DNA of 64,000 nucleotides, taken from NCBI GenBank assembly GCA_937894795.1, contig CALCQV010000137.1, forward strand, positions 1 through 64,000, given 5' to 3'. Shown in pieces: positions 35,455 through 44,811 of this stretch. Made by a program: the position numbers and the translations under genes. The DNA comes from an uncultured Bacteroidales bacterium (lineage in GTDB: Bacteria; Bacteroidota; Bacteroidia; Bacteroidales; Lentimicrobiaceae). The notes under the pieces are model-generated. The model saw nothing but the letters and a program-made list of their open reading frames with translations, was not told where the DNA came from and searched no databases. Within the stretch, counting starts at the first letter, position 1; each line of letters begins with the position of its first letter.

Positions 35455-36735
35455 ATGAACGCGCTTAGTGTACCAATTAATAGAAAACTTGCAACCTGTG
35501 TCAACTCTGAAATAGGGAAGCTTACCGGTGTTATACTCCATTCACCTGGCAGTGAGGTTGAGAATATGACACCCGATACTGTACAGAAAGCATTATACAG
35601 TGATATTCTCAACCTGGAAGTTGCAACACAGGAATACAATCAGTTCAAGTTGGTACTTGATAAATACACTACCACTTTTCAGGTACGTGAATTATTGAAT
35701 GAAATACTGAAGAACGACAAGGTTAAGAGTAGTCTGGTGCATACCATCTGTGACCATGAAAGAGTTGACAGGATCAGGGAGAACCTGTTGGCAATGGATG
35801 CAGATACACTTACCACAGCCTTGATTGAAGGAGTTGAACTTACCCGTGATAACCTCTCAAAATTTCTCAGTAAGGATAGGTTTGATCTAGAACCACTTCA
35901 CAACTTCTTCTTTACCCGTGATGCATCAATCTCAGTTGGCAATGAGGTGTTTATTAGTAAGATGGCAAGCCGAATACGAGATAGGGAATCGCAGATTATG
36001 GAAGCTATATTTGATTATCATCCTTTATTTGATACTCAAACTGTCAATTCTCATGCCAGTAAACATTTATGCAAGGAATTCAGTTTTGAAGGAGGTGACT
36101 TCCTGGTTGCAAGAGAAGATATTCTTCTCATTGGTACCGGATTGAGAACTACACCTAAAGCCATTGACTTTATTATTGACCATTATAAAAAAAGCAAGGA
36201 TACCAAGCATATTATTGTGCAGGAACTCCCTTATGAACCTGAATCATTCATTCACCTTGATATGGTATTTACATTCGTTGACAAGGATTTATGCATGATC
36301 TATGAACCACTCATAATGCGTTCAAGCAGGTTTCTAACCATACACATTACAATTGAGAACGGGAAAGTTAAAATAGTTGAGGAAGAGAACATCCCTACAG
36401 CCCTTCGAAAGCTAGGAATGGAAATAAATACAATCAATTGTGGTGGTCAAATTGATATAGTTATTCAAGAACGGGAGCAATGGCATAGTGGCGCTAACTT
36501 CTTTGCCCTCGAACCAGGCAAAGTAATGGGTTACGGTCGTAACATCAACACACTGGAAGAACTGAGCAAGAAAGGCTTTGACATTGTACGAGCCAAAGAT
36601 ATTATAAATGGTAAAGATACCATTCAAGAACATAAAAAGTGCGTTATTACAATTGAAGGTGCTGAGCTTTCAAGAGGTGGAGGAGGGTGCCGATGCATGA
36701 CTATGCCGGTAAGAAGAGAAAAAACAGATTGGTAA
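35455..36735 (+). CDS. arcA: Arginine deiminase
   Basis: This 426-residue enzyme of the guanidino-group-modifying superfamily is expected to convert arginine to citrulline and ammonia. Conserved features are NFFFTRDASISVGNEVFISKM, FEGGDFL, and HLDMVFTFVDKD with the catalytic His and Asp. The C-terminal nucleophile region is GGGGCRCMTMPVRRE. Length and motif order match ArcA. No arcB, arcC or arginine/ornithine antiporter is next to it, so the complete ATP-yielding pathway is not shown here. The gene has a putative promoter in queG and is followed 30 bases later by an M16 peptidase gene. An amidinotransferase is less likely. Confidence 0.88.
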   Translation: MNALSVPINRKLATCVNSEIGKLTGVILHSPGSEVENMTPDTVQKALYSDILNLEVATQEYNQFKLVLDKYTTTFQVRELLNEILKNDKVKSSLVHTICDHERVDRIRENLLAMDADTLTTALIEGVELTRDNLSKFLSKDRFDLEPLHNFFFTRDASISVGNEVFISKMASRIRDRESQIMEAIFDYHPLFDTQTVNSHASKHLCKEFSFEGGDFLVAREDILLIGTGLRTTPKAIDFIIDHYKKSKDTKHIIVQELPYEPESFIHLDMVFTFVDKDLCMIYEPLIMRSSRFLTIHITIENGKVKIVEEENIPTALRKLGMEINTINCGGQIDIVIQEREQWHSGANFFALEPGKVMGYGRNINTLEELSKKGFDIVRAKDIINGKDTIQEHKKCVITIEGAELSRGGGGCRCMTMPVRREKTDW

Positions 36736-36765
36736 AGCAATGTAAAACCCCAATTATACCAACTT

Positions 36766-39615
36766 ATGATCAAACTAATTAAACTACTAACTATGGGAAT
36801 CCTGATCGGTTCACAAATAACCAATTCACCGGTTGCACTGGCACAAAAAACCCAGGGGAGCGACTTTAAGGTTGAATTTGAGAAATACCAACTTGATAAC
36901 GGACTGCAGGTTGTATTGCACCACGATGCATCTGACCCAATCGTGTCTGTTGCAATTCTTTACCATGTTGGCTCGAGCAGAGAGAAACCGGGAAAAACCG
37001 GATTCGCCCACTTTTTTGAGCATATGCTATTCCAGAACTCCGAGAATGTAGGCAAGGGAGTCTTTTTCAAGAAGATTGATGACCTTGGAGGTACTTTCAA
37101 CGGCGGTACCTGGAATGATGGCACCGTATATTATGAAGTGGTTCCAAAAGATGCTCTCGAGAAAATTCTATGGATGGAGAGTGACCGGATGGGCTTCCTT
37201 ATAAATACCGTAACACAAGGAGCCCTTGACCGTGAAAAGGATATCGTGATAAATGAAAAACGTCAGCGGGTTGACAATCAGCCCTATGGACATGCCGATT
37301 ACGTGCTTGACCAAAACTTATATCCTCCTTCACATCCCTACTCCTGGCAGGTAATCGGCTCAATGGATGACCTCAGAAGTGCTACACTTGATGATGTTAA
37401 GGAATTCTATGATAAGTATTACTGCGTAAATAATGCCACGATGGTCATTGCGGGTGATTTTGATGCTGCCCAGATAAAACCAATGATTGCCAAATATTTC
37501 GGTGAATTCAAGCCACGCACTAAAGCTGAAAAGTTTAAACCAATGCCCGTTAAATTGGCTGATACTAAAATGCTTTATCATGAGGACAATTTTGCCCGTC
37601 TTCCTGAACTTACAATAGTAATACCTACAGTTGAGACTTATCATCCCGACTCCTATGCACTGGATGTTCTTGCAGATTTACTGGCTGAAGGAAAGAAAGC
37701 TCCTCTCTATAAAGAAATTGTAGAGAATAAGAAACTTGCCCCCAACATTACAGTTTACAACCAGACACTGGAATTGGCCGGTAAATTCAATATTGGCGTC
37801 AAGGGCTTTGAAAACACAAACCTTGATTCGGTAATGAGCGCAATTCACGAAGGATTTATGCAGTTTGAAAAGAATGGATTTACTGAATCTGATTTACAGC
37901 GAATCAAAAATCTTCGTGAAACATCCTTCTATAATAGTATTTCCAGCTTACTTGGCAAATCATTCCAACTGGTTCAGGCAAATGTTTTCGGGGGTGATCC
38001 CGCACGTATGATGGACGATGTTCGCCTACTGAATGCCGTGACCAAGGATGATGTTATGAGGGTCTATAACAAATATATAATGAACAAACCATTTGTAGCA
38101 ACAAGTTTCGTTCCCAAAGGACAGACCAACCTTATCTTAACCGGCTCAATCAAAGCCAATGTGGTTGAGGAATCAATAGAAAACTCAGGTTCTGAATCAA
38201 AAGCTGATGCTGAACTGGTTGAAGAATTCCAAAAAACTCCCACTACTTTTGACCGTAGTAAAGAACCTGAACTTGGTGCAAAACCACTATTGGCAACTCC
38301 CAAAATTTATAACGCAAAACTGTCAAATAAACTTGAACTCTTTGGCATTGAAAGCAATGAACTACCACTGGTACAATTTAGCATTAGATTAAAAGGCGGA
38401 CAAATGCTTGATCAGCCTGAAAAGGTTGGAGTGTCAAAACTCCTTGCTGAATTAATGATGGAAGGCACTAGAGATTTAACTCCAGAGGAATTGGAAGAAG
38501 CCATTGGTCAATTGGGTGCCAAAATCAATATTTCATCGTCAGCTGAATACACAACCATAACAGCCAATTGCTTATCGCGCAACTATCAGGAGGTACTGTC
38601 ACTCGTTGAGAAGATAATACTAGAGCCAAGATGGGATAGTAAAGAATTTGACCGACTGAAACAGGCCGCAATAAGCAACATCATTCAGCGAGAAGCTAAT
38701 CCGAATGCTATTGCAGGTAACGTTTTCTACAAGAAACTATATGGCGATAACCATATTCTTTCAAAACCGGGTTCAGGTACAGTTACTTCAGTTGAAAGTA
38801 TCACTATGGAAGATTTAAAGAACTACTATACAAAAGCATTCTCCCCAAATGTTGCCAGTTTCCATATTGCCGGCAATATCAAACAGGCTGATGCGGTTAA
38901 ATCTTTAATGAAACTTGAATCGTCATGGAAAGGAAGTGATGTTGTATTCCCGAATTACAGTATACCCGCTAAACCAACAATGCCTGAACTCTATTTTGTT
39001 GATGTTCCTGATGCCAAGCAATCTGTCATTATGATTGGTTCAATGACCGTTTCCCGCAATAATCCCGACTATTTCCCTGCATCATTTGTAAACTACAAAT
39101 TAGGTGAAGGCTCAGGTGCCAAACTTTTCCAGGTACTTCGCCTCGACAAGGGTTATACTTATGGAGCATACTCATTCCTTATGCCTCGTATTTCAACAGG
39201 TCCATATATCGCAAGTTCAAGTGTACAGTCTATGTACACACTTGAATCAGTGAAACTATTTCATGACATCATTGCCTCCTATGGCAATGAATTCAATGAA
39301 AATGACCTTGAAACCACCCGAAGTGCCATGATACGCTCAAATGCCGGTAAATTTGAAACTATTGGCAGCCTTATGGGAATGCTTCACGATATCAGCACTT
39401 TTAGTCTTCCATCCGACTATGTAAAGAAGGAAGAACAGGTTGCCGAGAAGATGACTATTGACCAGGCTAAAGCGATCTACAGCAAATACATTCAACCTGA
39501 TAATATGATCTATGTTGTGGTTGGTGATGCCCGTACCCAATTTGAACGACTTAGGGAAGCAGGCTTGGGTGAGCCTGTTATGCTTGATAAGCAGGGTAAC
39601 GAAGTTAAGTTGTAA
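36766..39615 (+). CDS. M16 family zinc peptidase (two-domain, exported)
   Basis: This 949-residue protein has an N-terminal signal (about 1-27, ending VALAQ) and two M16 halves. The first carries the inverted zinc motif HxxEH in GFAHFFEHMLFQNSENV, with the second glutamate in EKDIVINEKRQR, and is probably catalytic. The second (from about 515) lacks the zinc motif, as expected for the non-catalytic half. R/Y-type substrate-binding residues (GYTYGAYSFL near 805) are present. It probably degrades peptides in the periplasm, or at the outer membrane. It ends at a strong intrinsic terminator. Confidence 0.92.
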   Translation: MIKLIKLLTMGILIGSQITNSPVALAQKTQGSDFKVEFEKYQLDNGLQVVLHHDASDPIVSVAILYHVGSSREKPGKTGFAHFFEHMLFQNSENVGKGVFFKKIDDLGGTFNGGTWNDGTVYYEVVPKDALEKILWMESDRMGFLINTVTQGALDREKDIVINEKRQRVDNQPYGHADYVLDQNLYPPSHPYSWQVIGSMDDLRSATLDDVKEFYDKYYCVNNATMVIAGDFDAAQIKPMIAKYFGEFKPRTKAEKFKPMPVKLADTKMLYHEDNFARLPELTIVIPTVETYHPDSYALDVLADLLAEGKKAPLYKEIVENKKLAPNITVYNQTLELAGKFNIGVKGFENTNLDSVMSAIHEGFMQFEKNGFTESDLQRIKNLRETSFYNSISSLLGKSFQLVQANVFGGDPARMMDDVRLLNAVTKDDVMRVYNKYIMNKPFVATSFVPKGQTNLILTGSIKANVVEESIENSGSESKADAELVEEFQKTPTTFDRSKEPELGAKPLLATPKIYNAKLSNKLELFGIESNELPLVQFSIRLKGGQMLDQPEKVGVSKLLAELMMEGTRDLTPEELEEAIGQLGAKINISSSAEYTTITANCLSRNYQEVLSLVEKIILEPRWDSKEFDRLKQAAISNIIQREANPNAIAGNVFYKKLYGDNHILSKPGSGTVTSVESITMEDLKNYYTKAFSPNVASFHIAGNIKQADAVKSLMKLESSWKGSDVVFPNYSIPAKPTMPELYFVDVPDAKQSVIMIGSMTVSRNNPDYFPASFVNYKLGEGSGAKLFQVLRLDKGYTYGAYSFLMPRISTGPYIASSSVQSMYTLESVKLFHDIIASYGNEFNENDLETTRSAMIRSNAGKFETIGSLMGMLHDISTFSLPSDYVKKEEQVAEKMTIDQAKAIYSKYIQPDNMIYVVVGDARTQFERLREAGLGEPVMLDKQGNEVKL

Positions 39616-39635
39616 CATCTATATAGCTTTTTATT

Positions 39636-39671
39636 AAAAGAGGCTGTTCTTTACCGGACAGCCTCTTTTTT
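39636..39671 (+). terminator. Strong intrinsic terminator after the M16 peptidase gene
   Basis: A 12-bp stem (39636-39647 with 39658-39669) with a 10-base loop is followed by T residues; the left arm is A-rich, so it may act in both directions. Confidence 0.88.
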
Positions 39672-39962
39672 ATTTATTGTTTTGGCACCACAAAAAAAAG
39701 TCCATTTATAAAAATTAAAGCTTGTAAACAATAGAGATCTATTTACATATCGTTCGCACTGTAGTCGCACTTCCTTCGCATTTTGATATCTATTTTGCGA
39801 AATTACAACGACTATTTCCCTATTTTATACCTAAGCTAATATAATTCTAAACTAACTTTAATCCCGCTTATTTTCAATAGGACTTTAGATCATTCCCTAA
39901 TACTGGAAATTCACACCTATTTAATGTTACTTTTGTTATGTGATGAACAATAACACTATAGT
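39672..39962. other. Intergenic region with phased TCGCA repeats
   Basis: No gene is seen between the M16 terminator and the DUF1697 gene. Three TCGCA copies start at 39754, 39765 and 39776, exactly 11 bases apart. An inverted TGCGA lies at 39796-39800. They could be an operator, since 11-base spacing puts them on one face of the helix. A -7 element follows at 39928. Confidence 0.4.
39928..39935 (+). promoter_or_regulatory. -7 promoter element of the DUF1697 gene
   Basis: TACTTTTG matches TAnnTTTG and lies 28 bases before the ATG at 39963. Confidence 0.5.
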
Positions 39963-40529
39963 ATGATAAGTAATAAGTCAACACGAAAGTATCTGGCATT
40001 GCTTAGAGGAATAAATGTTGGAGGCAAGAATCTTATTAAAATGCCTGATCTTAAGGTGTGTTTTGAAAAAATGAGCTTTAAAAATGTTACAACTTATATT
40101 CAGAGTGGTAATGTTATTTTCACTTCCACTGAAAATGATATCAAACAATTAACTCAAAAAATAGAGAATGTACTTTCAGAGACATTTAGCTATAAATCAA
40201 AGATTGTTCTGTTGACAAGTGTGCAGGTTTCAACAATAGTGAATGAAGCACCCAATGGATTTGGAGCGGAACCTGAAGAATACAAGTACGATGTTCTATT
40301 TCTGAGAGACTCAATAAAGGCATCCGAAGCAATGAAAAGTATGAGACCCCGCGAAGGTGTGGATTCAATTTATGAAGGCCCTAATGTCATCTATTTTTCA
40401 CGTCTAATCAGCAGAGCAGGTCAAAGTTACCTTAGTGAAATTATCAGCCTTCCAATCTATAAAGAAATGACTATTAGGAACTGGAATACAACATCCAAAC
40501 TCTATACTATTATGAATGAAAGTAAATAG
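39963..40529 (+). CDS. DUF1697 family protein
   Basis: This 188-residue soluble protein belongs to the DUF1697 family, whose function is not established. The family opening YLALLRGINVGGKNLIKMPDLK is intact, followed by NVTTYIQSGNVIF and a terminal MTIRNWNTTSKLYTIM segment. It has its own promoter element and stands alone. It converges with the unknown membrane protein gene at 40600, with no clear terminator between them. Confidence 0.9.
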   Translation: MISNKSTRKYLALLRGINVGGKNLIKMPDLKVCFEKMSFKNVTTYIQSGNVIFTSTENDIKQLTQKIENVLSETFSYKSKIVLLTSVQVSTIVNEAPNGFGAEPEEYKYDVLFLRDSIKASEAMKSMRPREGVDSIYEGPNVIYFSRLISRAGQSYLSEIISLPIYKEMTIRNWNTTSKLYTIMNESK

Positions 40530-40599
40530 GATAAGGCCGGATCAGAAAACCTGAGAAAAAGAAAATGATAATTGTTAATATAGAAGAAACCCTTGCTGA

Positions 40600-41199
40600 T
40601 TATATGTTTTTCATAGGATCAGCCTTACTTTTATACGTAAAATAGAACATCAAGCCCATCAGTAAGCTTATACATACTATAGCACGTATTGAATAAATAT
40701 AGGCTAATGACCCTTCAACTGAAAACAGTGAAACAATTGCTGCAAGTAACATGCCTGTCCAACCTGTGAAGGTTTCTGTATTTCTTTTTAATCTGACCAT
40801 TCTCTCAACTACAGGGAAATAGGCTATAACCAGTATAGCCTGAATCAGAAGATTCGTTACAAAGTGAGCACCTGTCGCAAACCAGAAAATCATTATAATA
40901 ATTACCAATGCCAAGCATACGAGATCAAATTTATTGAAACCTGAAGATTTGTCACCATATATCAGAATAGAAACAACTACAGAAGTGGCAAGAAACAGAT
41001 CGGTTGCGTTTAAAATATTACCCGTCGCACCAATACCTCCATTTCTCAAATAAGTGATAAAACTGGTAGCTATGGCCAAAAGAAAAAACAACCACATTGC
41101 CAAGGCAGGTTGTATTTTTTGTTTTCTTATAAGGTAGACAAACCGAATAGCAGTCAGAACATTGATAATTGAAACCAGATAAAGTGAAACAACTTCCAT
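40600..41199 (-). CDS. Hypothetical membrane protein
   Basis: This is a 199-residue protein with about six transmembrane helices and short polar loops; no family is recognised. The N-terminus runs straight into a first helix (VSLYLVSIINVLTAIRFVYLI), so there is no cleaved signal peptide. A conserved-looking NGGIGATGNILNATD loop and a lysine-rich tail are visible. It follows the P-loop kinase gene by 26 bases on the same strand and may share its promoter. Function is unknown. Confidence 0.65.
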   Translation of the reverse strand: MEVVSLYLVSIINVLTAIRFVYLIRKQKIQPALAMWLFFLLAIATSFITYLRNGGIGATGNILNATDLFLATSVVVSILIYGDKSSGFNKFDLVCLALVIIIMIFWFATGAHFVTNLLIQAILVIAYFPVVERMVRLKRNTETFTGWTGMLLAAIVSLFSVEGSLAYIYSIRAIVCISLLMGLMFYFTYKSKADPMKNI

Positions 41200-41225
41200 A
41201 AAACCCGTGCTCCAGATTATTGAAC

Positions 41226-41792
41226 TTATCTTTTAATTGAAGTTACTGAAGATAAGATTTTCCCGACTGCTGATTCCAGTTCTTTTATCGTACCGTTATT
41301 GGAAAACACATAATCAGCCATAATCATGCACTGTCTTATATTCTGGTTATTTGGATCAGTAGAATCCATCTCTCTCTTTTCATTCTCAATGAATGTGCTG
41401 AAACTAATATTGTCAGTCTCTGAATTTCTTTTGAATATACGCTCGTATCTAACTTCAGGGAGTGCATCCACCGCCAGGAGTATAAAGTTTCCTTTCTCTC
41501 GCAAAGAGGTCACTTCACCCGGAGTACGGATACTCTCAATTACACAGTTCTCGCCACTTAAGGCCGCCTGGTTGTAAAGCTGATCAATTATAAACGATGG
41601 AGAATGTTCTGCACGAAGCCTATTAGCTACAATTACCATAGAATCGCGGTTTACAGGAAGAGATTCTTTTTCTATTTCCTTTATCAGATAACCTCTCACC
41701 GAAAGGTGCCTAAAATTTTTTTGCCTTACCAGATAATCAACAATGGTTCCCTTACCTGACCCTAATGTTCCAGTAATTCCTATAATAAGCAT
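41226..41792 (-). CDS. P-loop nucleotide kinase-like protein
   Basis: This 188-residue protein has an N-terminal Walker A motif (GITGTLGSGKG, residues about 4-14) and the general plan of small nucleotide or dephospho-CoA kinases. Later segments are CVIESIRTPGEVTSLREKG and LAVDALPEVRYERIFKR, which resemble the AAA/dephospho-CoA-kinase-like UPF0200 group and the N-terminal domain of some dCMP deaminase-like proteins. The true substrate cannot be told. A TACCTTTG element lies 15 bases upstream of the start. It is probably co-transcribed with the membrane protein gene. Confidence 0.72.
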   Translation of the reverse strand: MLIIGITGTLGSGKGTIVDYLVRQKNFRHLSVRGYLIKEIEKESLPVNRDSMVIVANRLRAEHSPSFIIDQLYNQAALSGENCVIESIRTPGEVTSLREKGNFILLAVDALPEVRYERIFKRNSETDNISFSTFIENEKREMDSTDPNNQNIRQCMIMADYVFSNNGTIKELESAVGKILSSVTSIKR

Positions 41793-41806
41793 GATTTGAC
41801 TTTTCG

Positions 41807-41814
41807 CAAAGGTA
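41807..41814 (-). promoter_or_regulatory. -7 promoter element of the P-loop kinase gene
   Basis: The minus strand reads TACCTTTG, 15 bases upstream of the start codon at 41792. Confidence 0.5.
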
Positions 41815-41950
41815 ATAAAACACCGGCAACTTTAATAATTGACTAAGGGTAAACCCTGTCGGGCGTGTATTATATTTGAAGCCTATGATGATTCATTGGT
41901 TTACATTGTAAAATAATCGTTATTTGCCATCTATTTTCATATACAACAAT

Positions 41951-42205
41951 ATGACTATAAAATTAAGCCAGAATATTGCCATAAGCGAGACAGGGTTTCT
42001 TTTCAATCCTTCAACCGGTGAGTCATTCACCATTAATGCCATAGGTGCTCACGTTATTGCGTTACTTAAAGAAGACCTGAGTAATGATGAGATCATCAAA
42101 AGAATGAGTGAAGAATATGAAGCTGACGTAAACGAGATTTCAAGAGACTTTGAAGAATTTCTAGATTCACTCAAAAACAACAATTTAATAGACGAGAATG
42201 AATAA
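41951..42205 (+). CDS. PqqD-like peptide-binding protein (RRE fold)
   Basis: This is an 84-residue protein of the PqqD type. The family pattern is clear: SETGFLFNPSTGESFTINA, then IGAHVIALLKEDLSNDEII, then a helix ending FEEFLDSLKNNNLI. PqqD-fold proteins act as RiPP recognition elements that bind a leader peptide and bring it to a modifying enzyme. I start at the ATG 41951; an in-frame TTG at 41924 would add nine atypical residues. The gene overlaps the ATP-grasp gene by 8 bases and opens a six-gene operon. No precursor peptide gene is seen nearby, so its partner may be a protein rather than a peptide. Confidence 0.8.
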   Translation: MTIKLSQNIAISETGFLFNPSTGESFTINAIGAHVIALLKEDLSNDEIIKRMSEEYEADVNEISRDFEEFLDSLKNNNLIDENE

Positions 42206-43415
42206 GCCAAAACTAAACATTGCAGTTACAGGATTAAACGCAATTGACAGTCCGGGACCCGGAGTAGCTGTGATCAGGGGACTCAGAGAGGCCGCATCTT
42301 TTGATGTCCGCATCATAGGATTAGCTTATGAGTCACTAGAACCCGGGATATATATGCATGACCTTGTTAATCACACCTATATGATTCCATATCCATCAAA
42401 CGGAACTGATGCTCTTTATGCCCGACTAGAATATATTCATAATAGAGAAAAACTAGATGTGATTATACCAAATTTTGATGCGGAGCTTTATTCATTCATG
42501 AAGCTAGAATTAAAGTTACGCGCATTGAATATCCATATGTTTCTACCCACATTTGAACAGTTTGAAGAGCGGCATAAAGTTAATTTGTCAAAATTCGGCG
42601 ACAAATATGACATACTTGTCCCCTTTGGTAAAGCAATTTCCAGTGCACATGAGATTGACACCCTGTTTGATAAAAAAGTAAGGAATAATGAAAACTCGGT
42701 AAAATCATCCGTTCTCGAAATCTTTAACAGTAATGCTGCAGAAGCGGTTGAAATGACAGCTAACAAAAGAGAAACTATAGCATTGACAGGTAAGATTGCT
42801 ACTATTGTCAATGGTAAAAATCATGATAATCAACCTGATGATGAGTTTGACTTTCCTGTAATGATCAAGGGCAAGTGGTATGATGCTTATGTGGCAAACA
42901 ATATAGAACAAGCTAAAGCATATTTCCATAAAATTAGCGCCAAATGGGGCTTACCAGTAGTCATACAGAAGTTTGTGCATGGCACGGAGTATAATGTAAT
43001 TGGCTTGGGTGATGGCAATGGAAACATGATGGCTGCAGTGCCAATGCGCAAACAGTATATTACCGATAAAGGCAAAGCATGGGCAGGAATAAGCATAAAC
43101 GATACAAAGCTTCTGGCATTGACTGAGAAATTCATTCGTTCGACCAAGTGGAGAGGTGCTTTTGAGCTTGAGCTCATGAAAGGACATGATAATTCATACT
43201 ACCTTATGGAAATCAACCCCCGTATCCCAGCATGGGTATACCTGGCTGTAGGTGTTGGACAAAATATCCCTGAAATGCTTGTTAATCTAGCACTAGGCAA
43301 GAATGTTGAACCCATTGGTGATTATGATGTGGGCAAACTCTTCATAAGGTATTCGTATGAATTAATAGTTGACCGCAGTGAATTTGAGAACTTGTCATTA
43401 AAAGGAGAATTATAA
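42198..43415 (+). CDS. ATP-grasp ligase-like protein
   Basis: This 405-residue enzyme has a Rossmann-like N-terminal domain (about 1-130; LNIAVTGLNAIDSPGPGVAV) and an ATP-grasp core (about 210-375). The core shows DFPVMIKGKWYDAY, PVVIQKFVHGTEYNV, and the magnesium/phosphate site FELELMKGHDNSYYLMEINP. ATP-grasp enzymes form amide or similar bonds through an acyl-phosphate. The plan is closest to PylC/CarB-like amino-acid ligases. The substrates are unknown. It overlaps pqqD-like by 8 bases and is 2 bases from the decarboxylase gene, so all three are translated together. Confidence 0.82.
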   Translation: MNKPKLNIAVTGLNAIDSPGPGVAVIRGLREAASFDVRIIGLAYESLEPGIYMHDLVNHTYMIPYPSNGTDALYARLEYIHNREKLDVIIPNFDAELYSFMKLELKLRALNIHMFLPTFEQFEERHKVNLSKFGDKYDILVPFGKAISSAHEIDTLFDKKVRNNENSVKSSVLEIFNSNAAEAVEMTANKRETIALTGKIATIVNGKNHDNQPDDEFDFPVMIKGKWYDAYVANNIEQAKAYFHKISAKWGLPVVIQKFVHGTEYNVIGLGDGNGNMMAAVPMRKQYITDKGKAWAGISINDTKLLALTEKFIRSTKWRGAFELELMKGHDNSYYLMEINPRIPAWVYLAVGVGQNIPEMLVNLALGKNVEPIGDYDVGKLFIRYSYELIVDRSEFENLSLKGEL

Positions 43416-43417
43416 TT

Positions 43418-44791
43418 ATGGAAAAGAAGCAGTATGAACGACCACATATCATCAAATTAAACACTGGCATGCCTGCCAAATTCGGGATGATGAACGATTC
43501 ATTCTTAATGACGCATATAGAAGGTATTCCGGTTAAAGACCTAATCAACGAACACGGATCTCCGCTTTTTGTAATCTCGGAACAAGTTATACGAAATACT
43601 TTCCGCAAGGCCTATAAAGCATTTAATACAAGATACCCTAAGGTGCAATTTGCATGGTCTTATAAAACAAACTACCTGACAGCCGTGTCTAATATTTTTC
43701 ACCAGGAGGGAGCGTGGGCAGAAGTTGTATCAGGTTTTGAATATGATAAAGCCATTGCCAACGGCATTGATCCCAAGAAAATAATATTCAATGGCCCCGG
43801 CAAGTCAGAAGAAGAGCTGATAACTGCTGCTAATAATGGTTCACTAATCCATATTGATCATCCCGATGAATTATATCAATTAATCAATCTGGCAGAAGCA
43901 ACATTACAAAAGCCAAAAGTTGCTATCAGGGTAAATATGGATACCGGAATCTATCCAATGTGGGACCGATTCGGCTTTAACTATGAGAATGGCCAGGCAT
44001 GGGATGCCCTAAACAAGATTATGAACTCGGGAAAGCTTGAATTGATGGGACTCCATACGCATATCGGCACGTTTATTATGTCGGCAAATGCATACGGAAT
44101 AGCAGCTGCCAAACTTGCGGAATTGACAGTAGGCCTATATACTAAATACAACCACACAATAAAATATTTGGATCTGGGAGGCGGCTTTGCATCAAAAAAT
44201 ACGCTCAAGGGCTCCTATTTACCAGGGAGTGATACTAATCCCGGATTTGACGATTATGCAGAAGCCATTTCCACTGCACTTTTGAATAGTCCAATAAAAC
44301 CCGAGAACCTGCCCATACTTGTTCTGGAAACAGGCAGGGCGTTGATTGATGACGCCGCCTGGCTCATTTCATCAGTTATTGGAAATAAAAGACTCCCATC
44401 AGGCAGACGTGCAACTATTATAGATGCCGGCGTTAATATACTATTCACATCTTTCTGGTACCAGCACCAAATTACTCCTGCTCAAGGTCATTCACAATAC
44501 AGAGAGGACACGTCACTTTATGGCCCTCTCTGTATGAACATTGATTGTATTCGTGAGAGCGTTAATCTTCCTCAATTGAATAAGGGTGATAAATTAGTCA
44601 TCCATAATGTTGGTGCATACAATATTACACAATGGATGCAATTCATTACTCTAAGACCCAGAGTAGTGTTGATTGATAAAGATTCACAAATCAGGATTAT
44701 ACGTGAACGGGAAAAACTTGACAACATTCAAATGCAGGAACAGGTTCCTGAATCACTGATACTTCATTCGGATTCTGTTGTGTTTCCCTAA
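43418..44791 (+). CDS. PLP-dependent decarboxylase, diaminopimelate/ornithine type (fold III)
   Basis: This 457-residue enzyme has an alanine-racemase-like barrel and a C-terminal beta domain. The PLP lysine is in FAWSYKTNYL (near residue 79). The phosphate-binding glycines follow in YLDLGGGFASK, and ETGRALIDDA is the usual DapDC/ornithine decarboxylase segment. The C-terminal catalytic Cys-Asp motif appears as LYGPLCMNIDCI. The substrate could be an amino acid or an amide made by the neighbour. The first 35 residues are an extra segment before the barrel; it contains Y6-x-x-P9-x-I11 and later KFG, resembling a RiPP leader recognised by PqqD-type domains. Confidence 0.83.
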   Translation: MEKKQYERPHIIKLNTGMPAKFGMMNDSFLMTHIEGIPVKDLINEHGSPLFVISEQVIRNTFRKAYKAFNTRYPKVQFAWSYKTNYLTAVSNIFHQEGAWAEVVSGFEYDKAIANGIDPKKIIFNGPGKSEEELITAANNGSLIHIDHPDELYQLINLAEATLQKPKVAIRVNMDTGIYPMWDRFGFNYENGQAWDALNKIMNSGKLELMGLHTHIGTFIMSANAYGIAAAKLAELTVGLYTKYNHTIKYLDLGGGFASKNTLKGSYLPGSDTNPGFDDYAEAISTALLNSPIKPENLPILVLETGRALIDDAAWLISSVIGNKRLPSGRRATIIDAGVNILFTSFWYQHQITPAQGHSQYREDTSLYGPLCMNIDCIRESVNLPQLNKGDKLVIHNVGAYNITQWMQFITLRPRVVLIDKDSQIRIIREREKLDNIQMQEQVPESLILHSDSVVFP

Positions 44792-44811
44792 AATCCTCTA
44801 TAATATCGAAA

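Noticed and set aside
41924..41950. TTG start for the PqqD-like protein
   Set aside because: The extra residues are not family-like; the ATG at 41951 gives a normal PqqD length.
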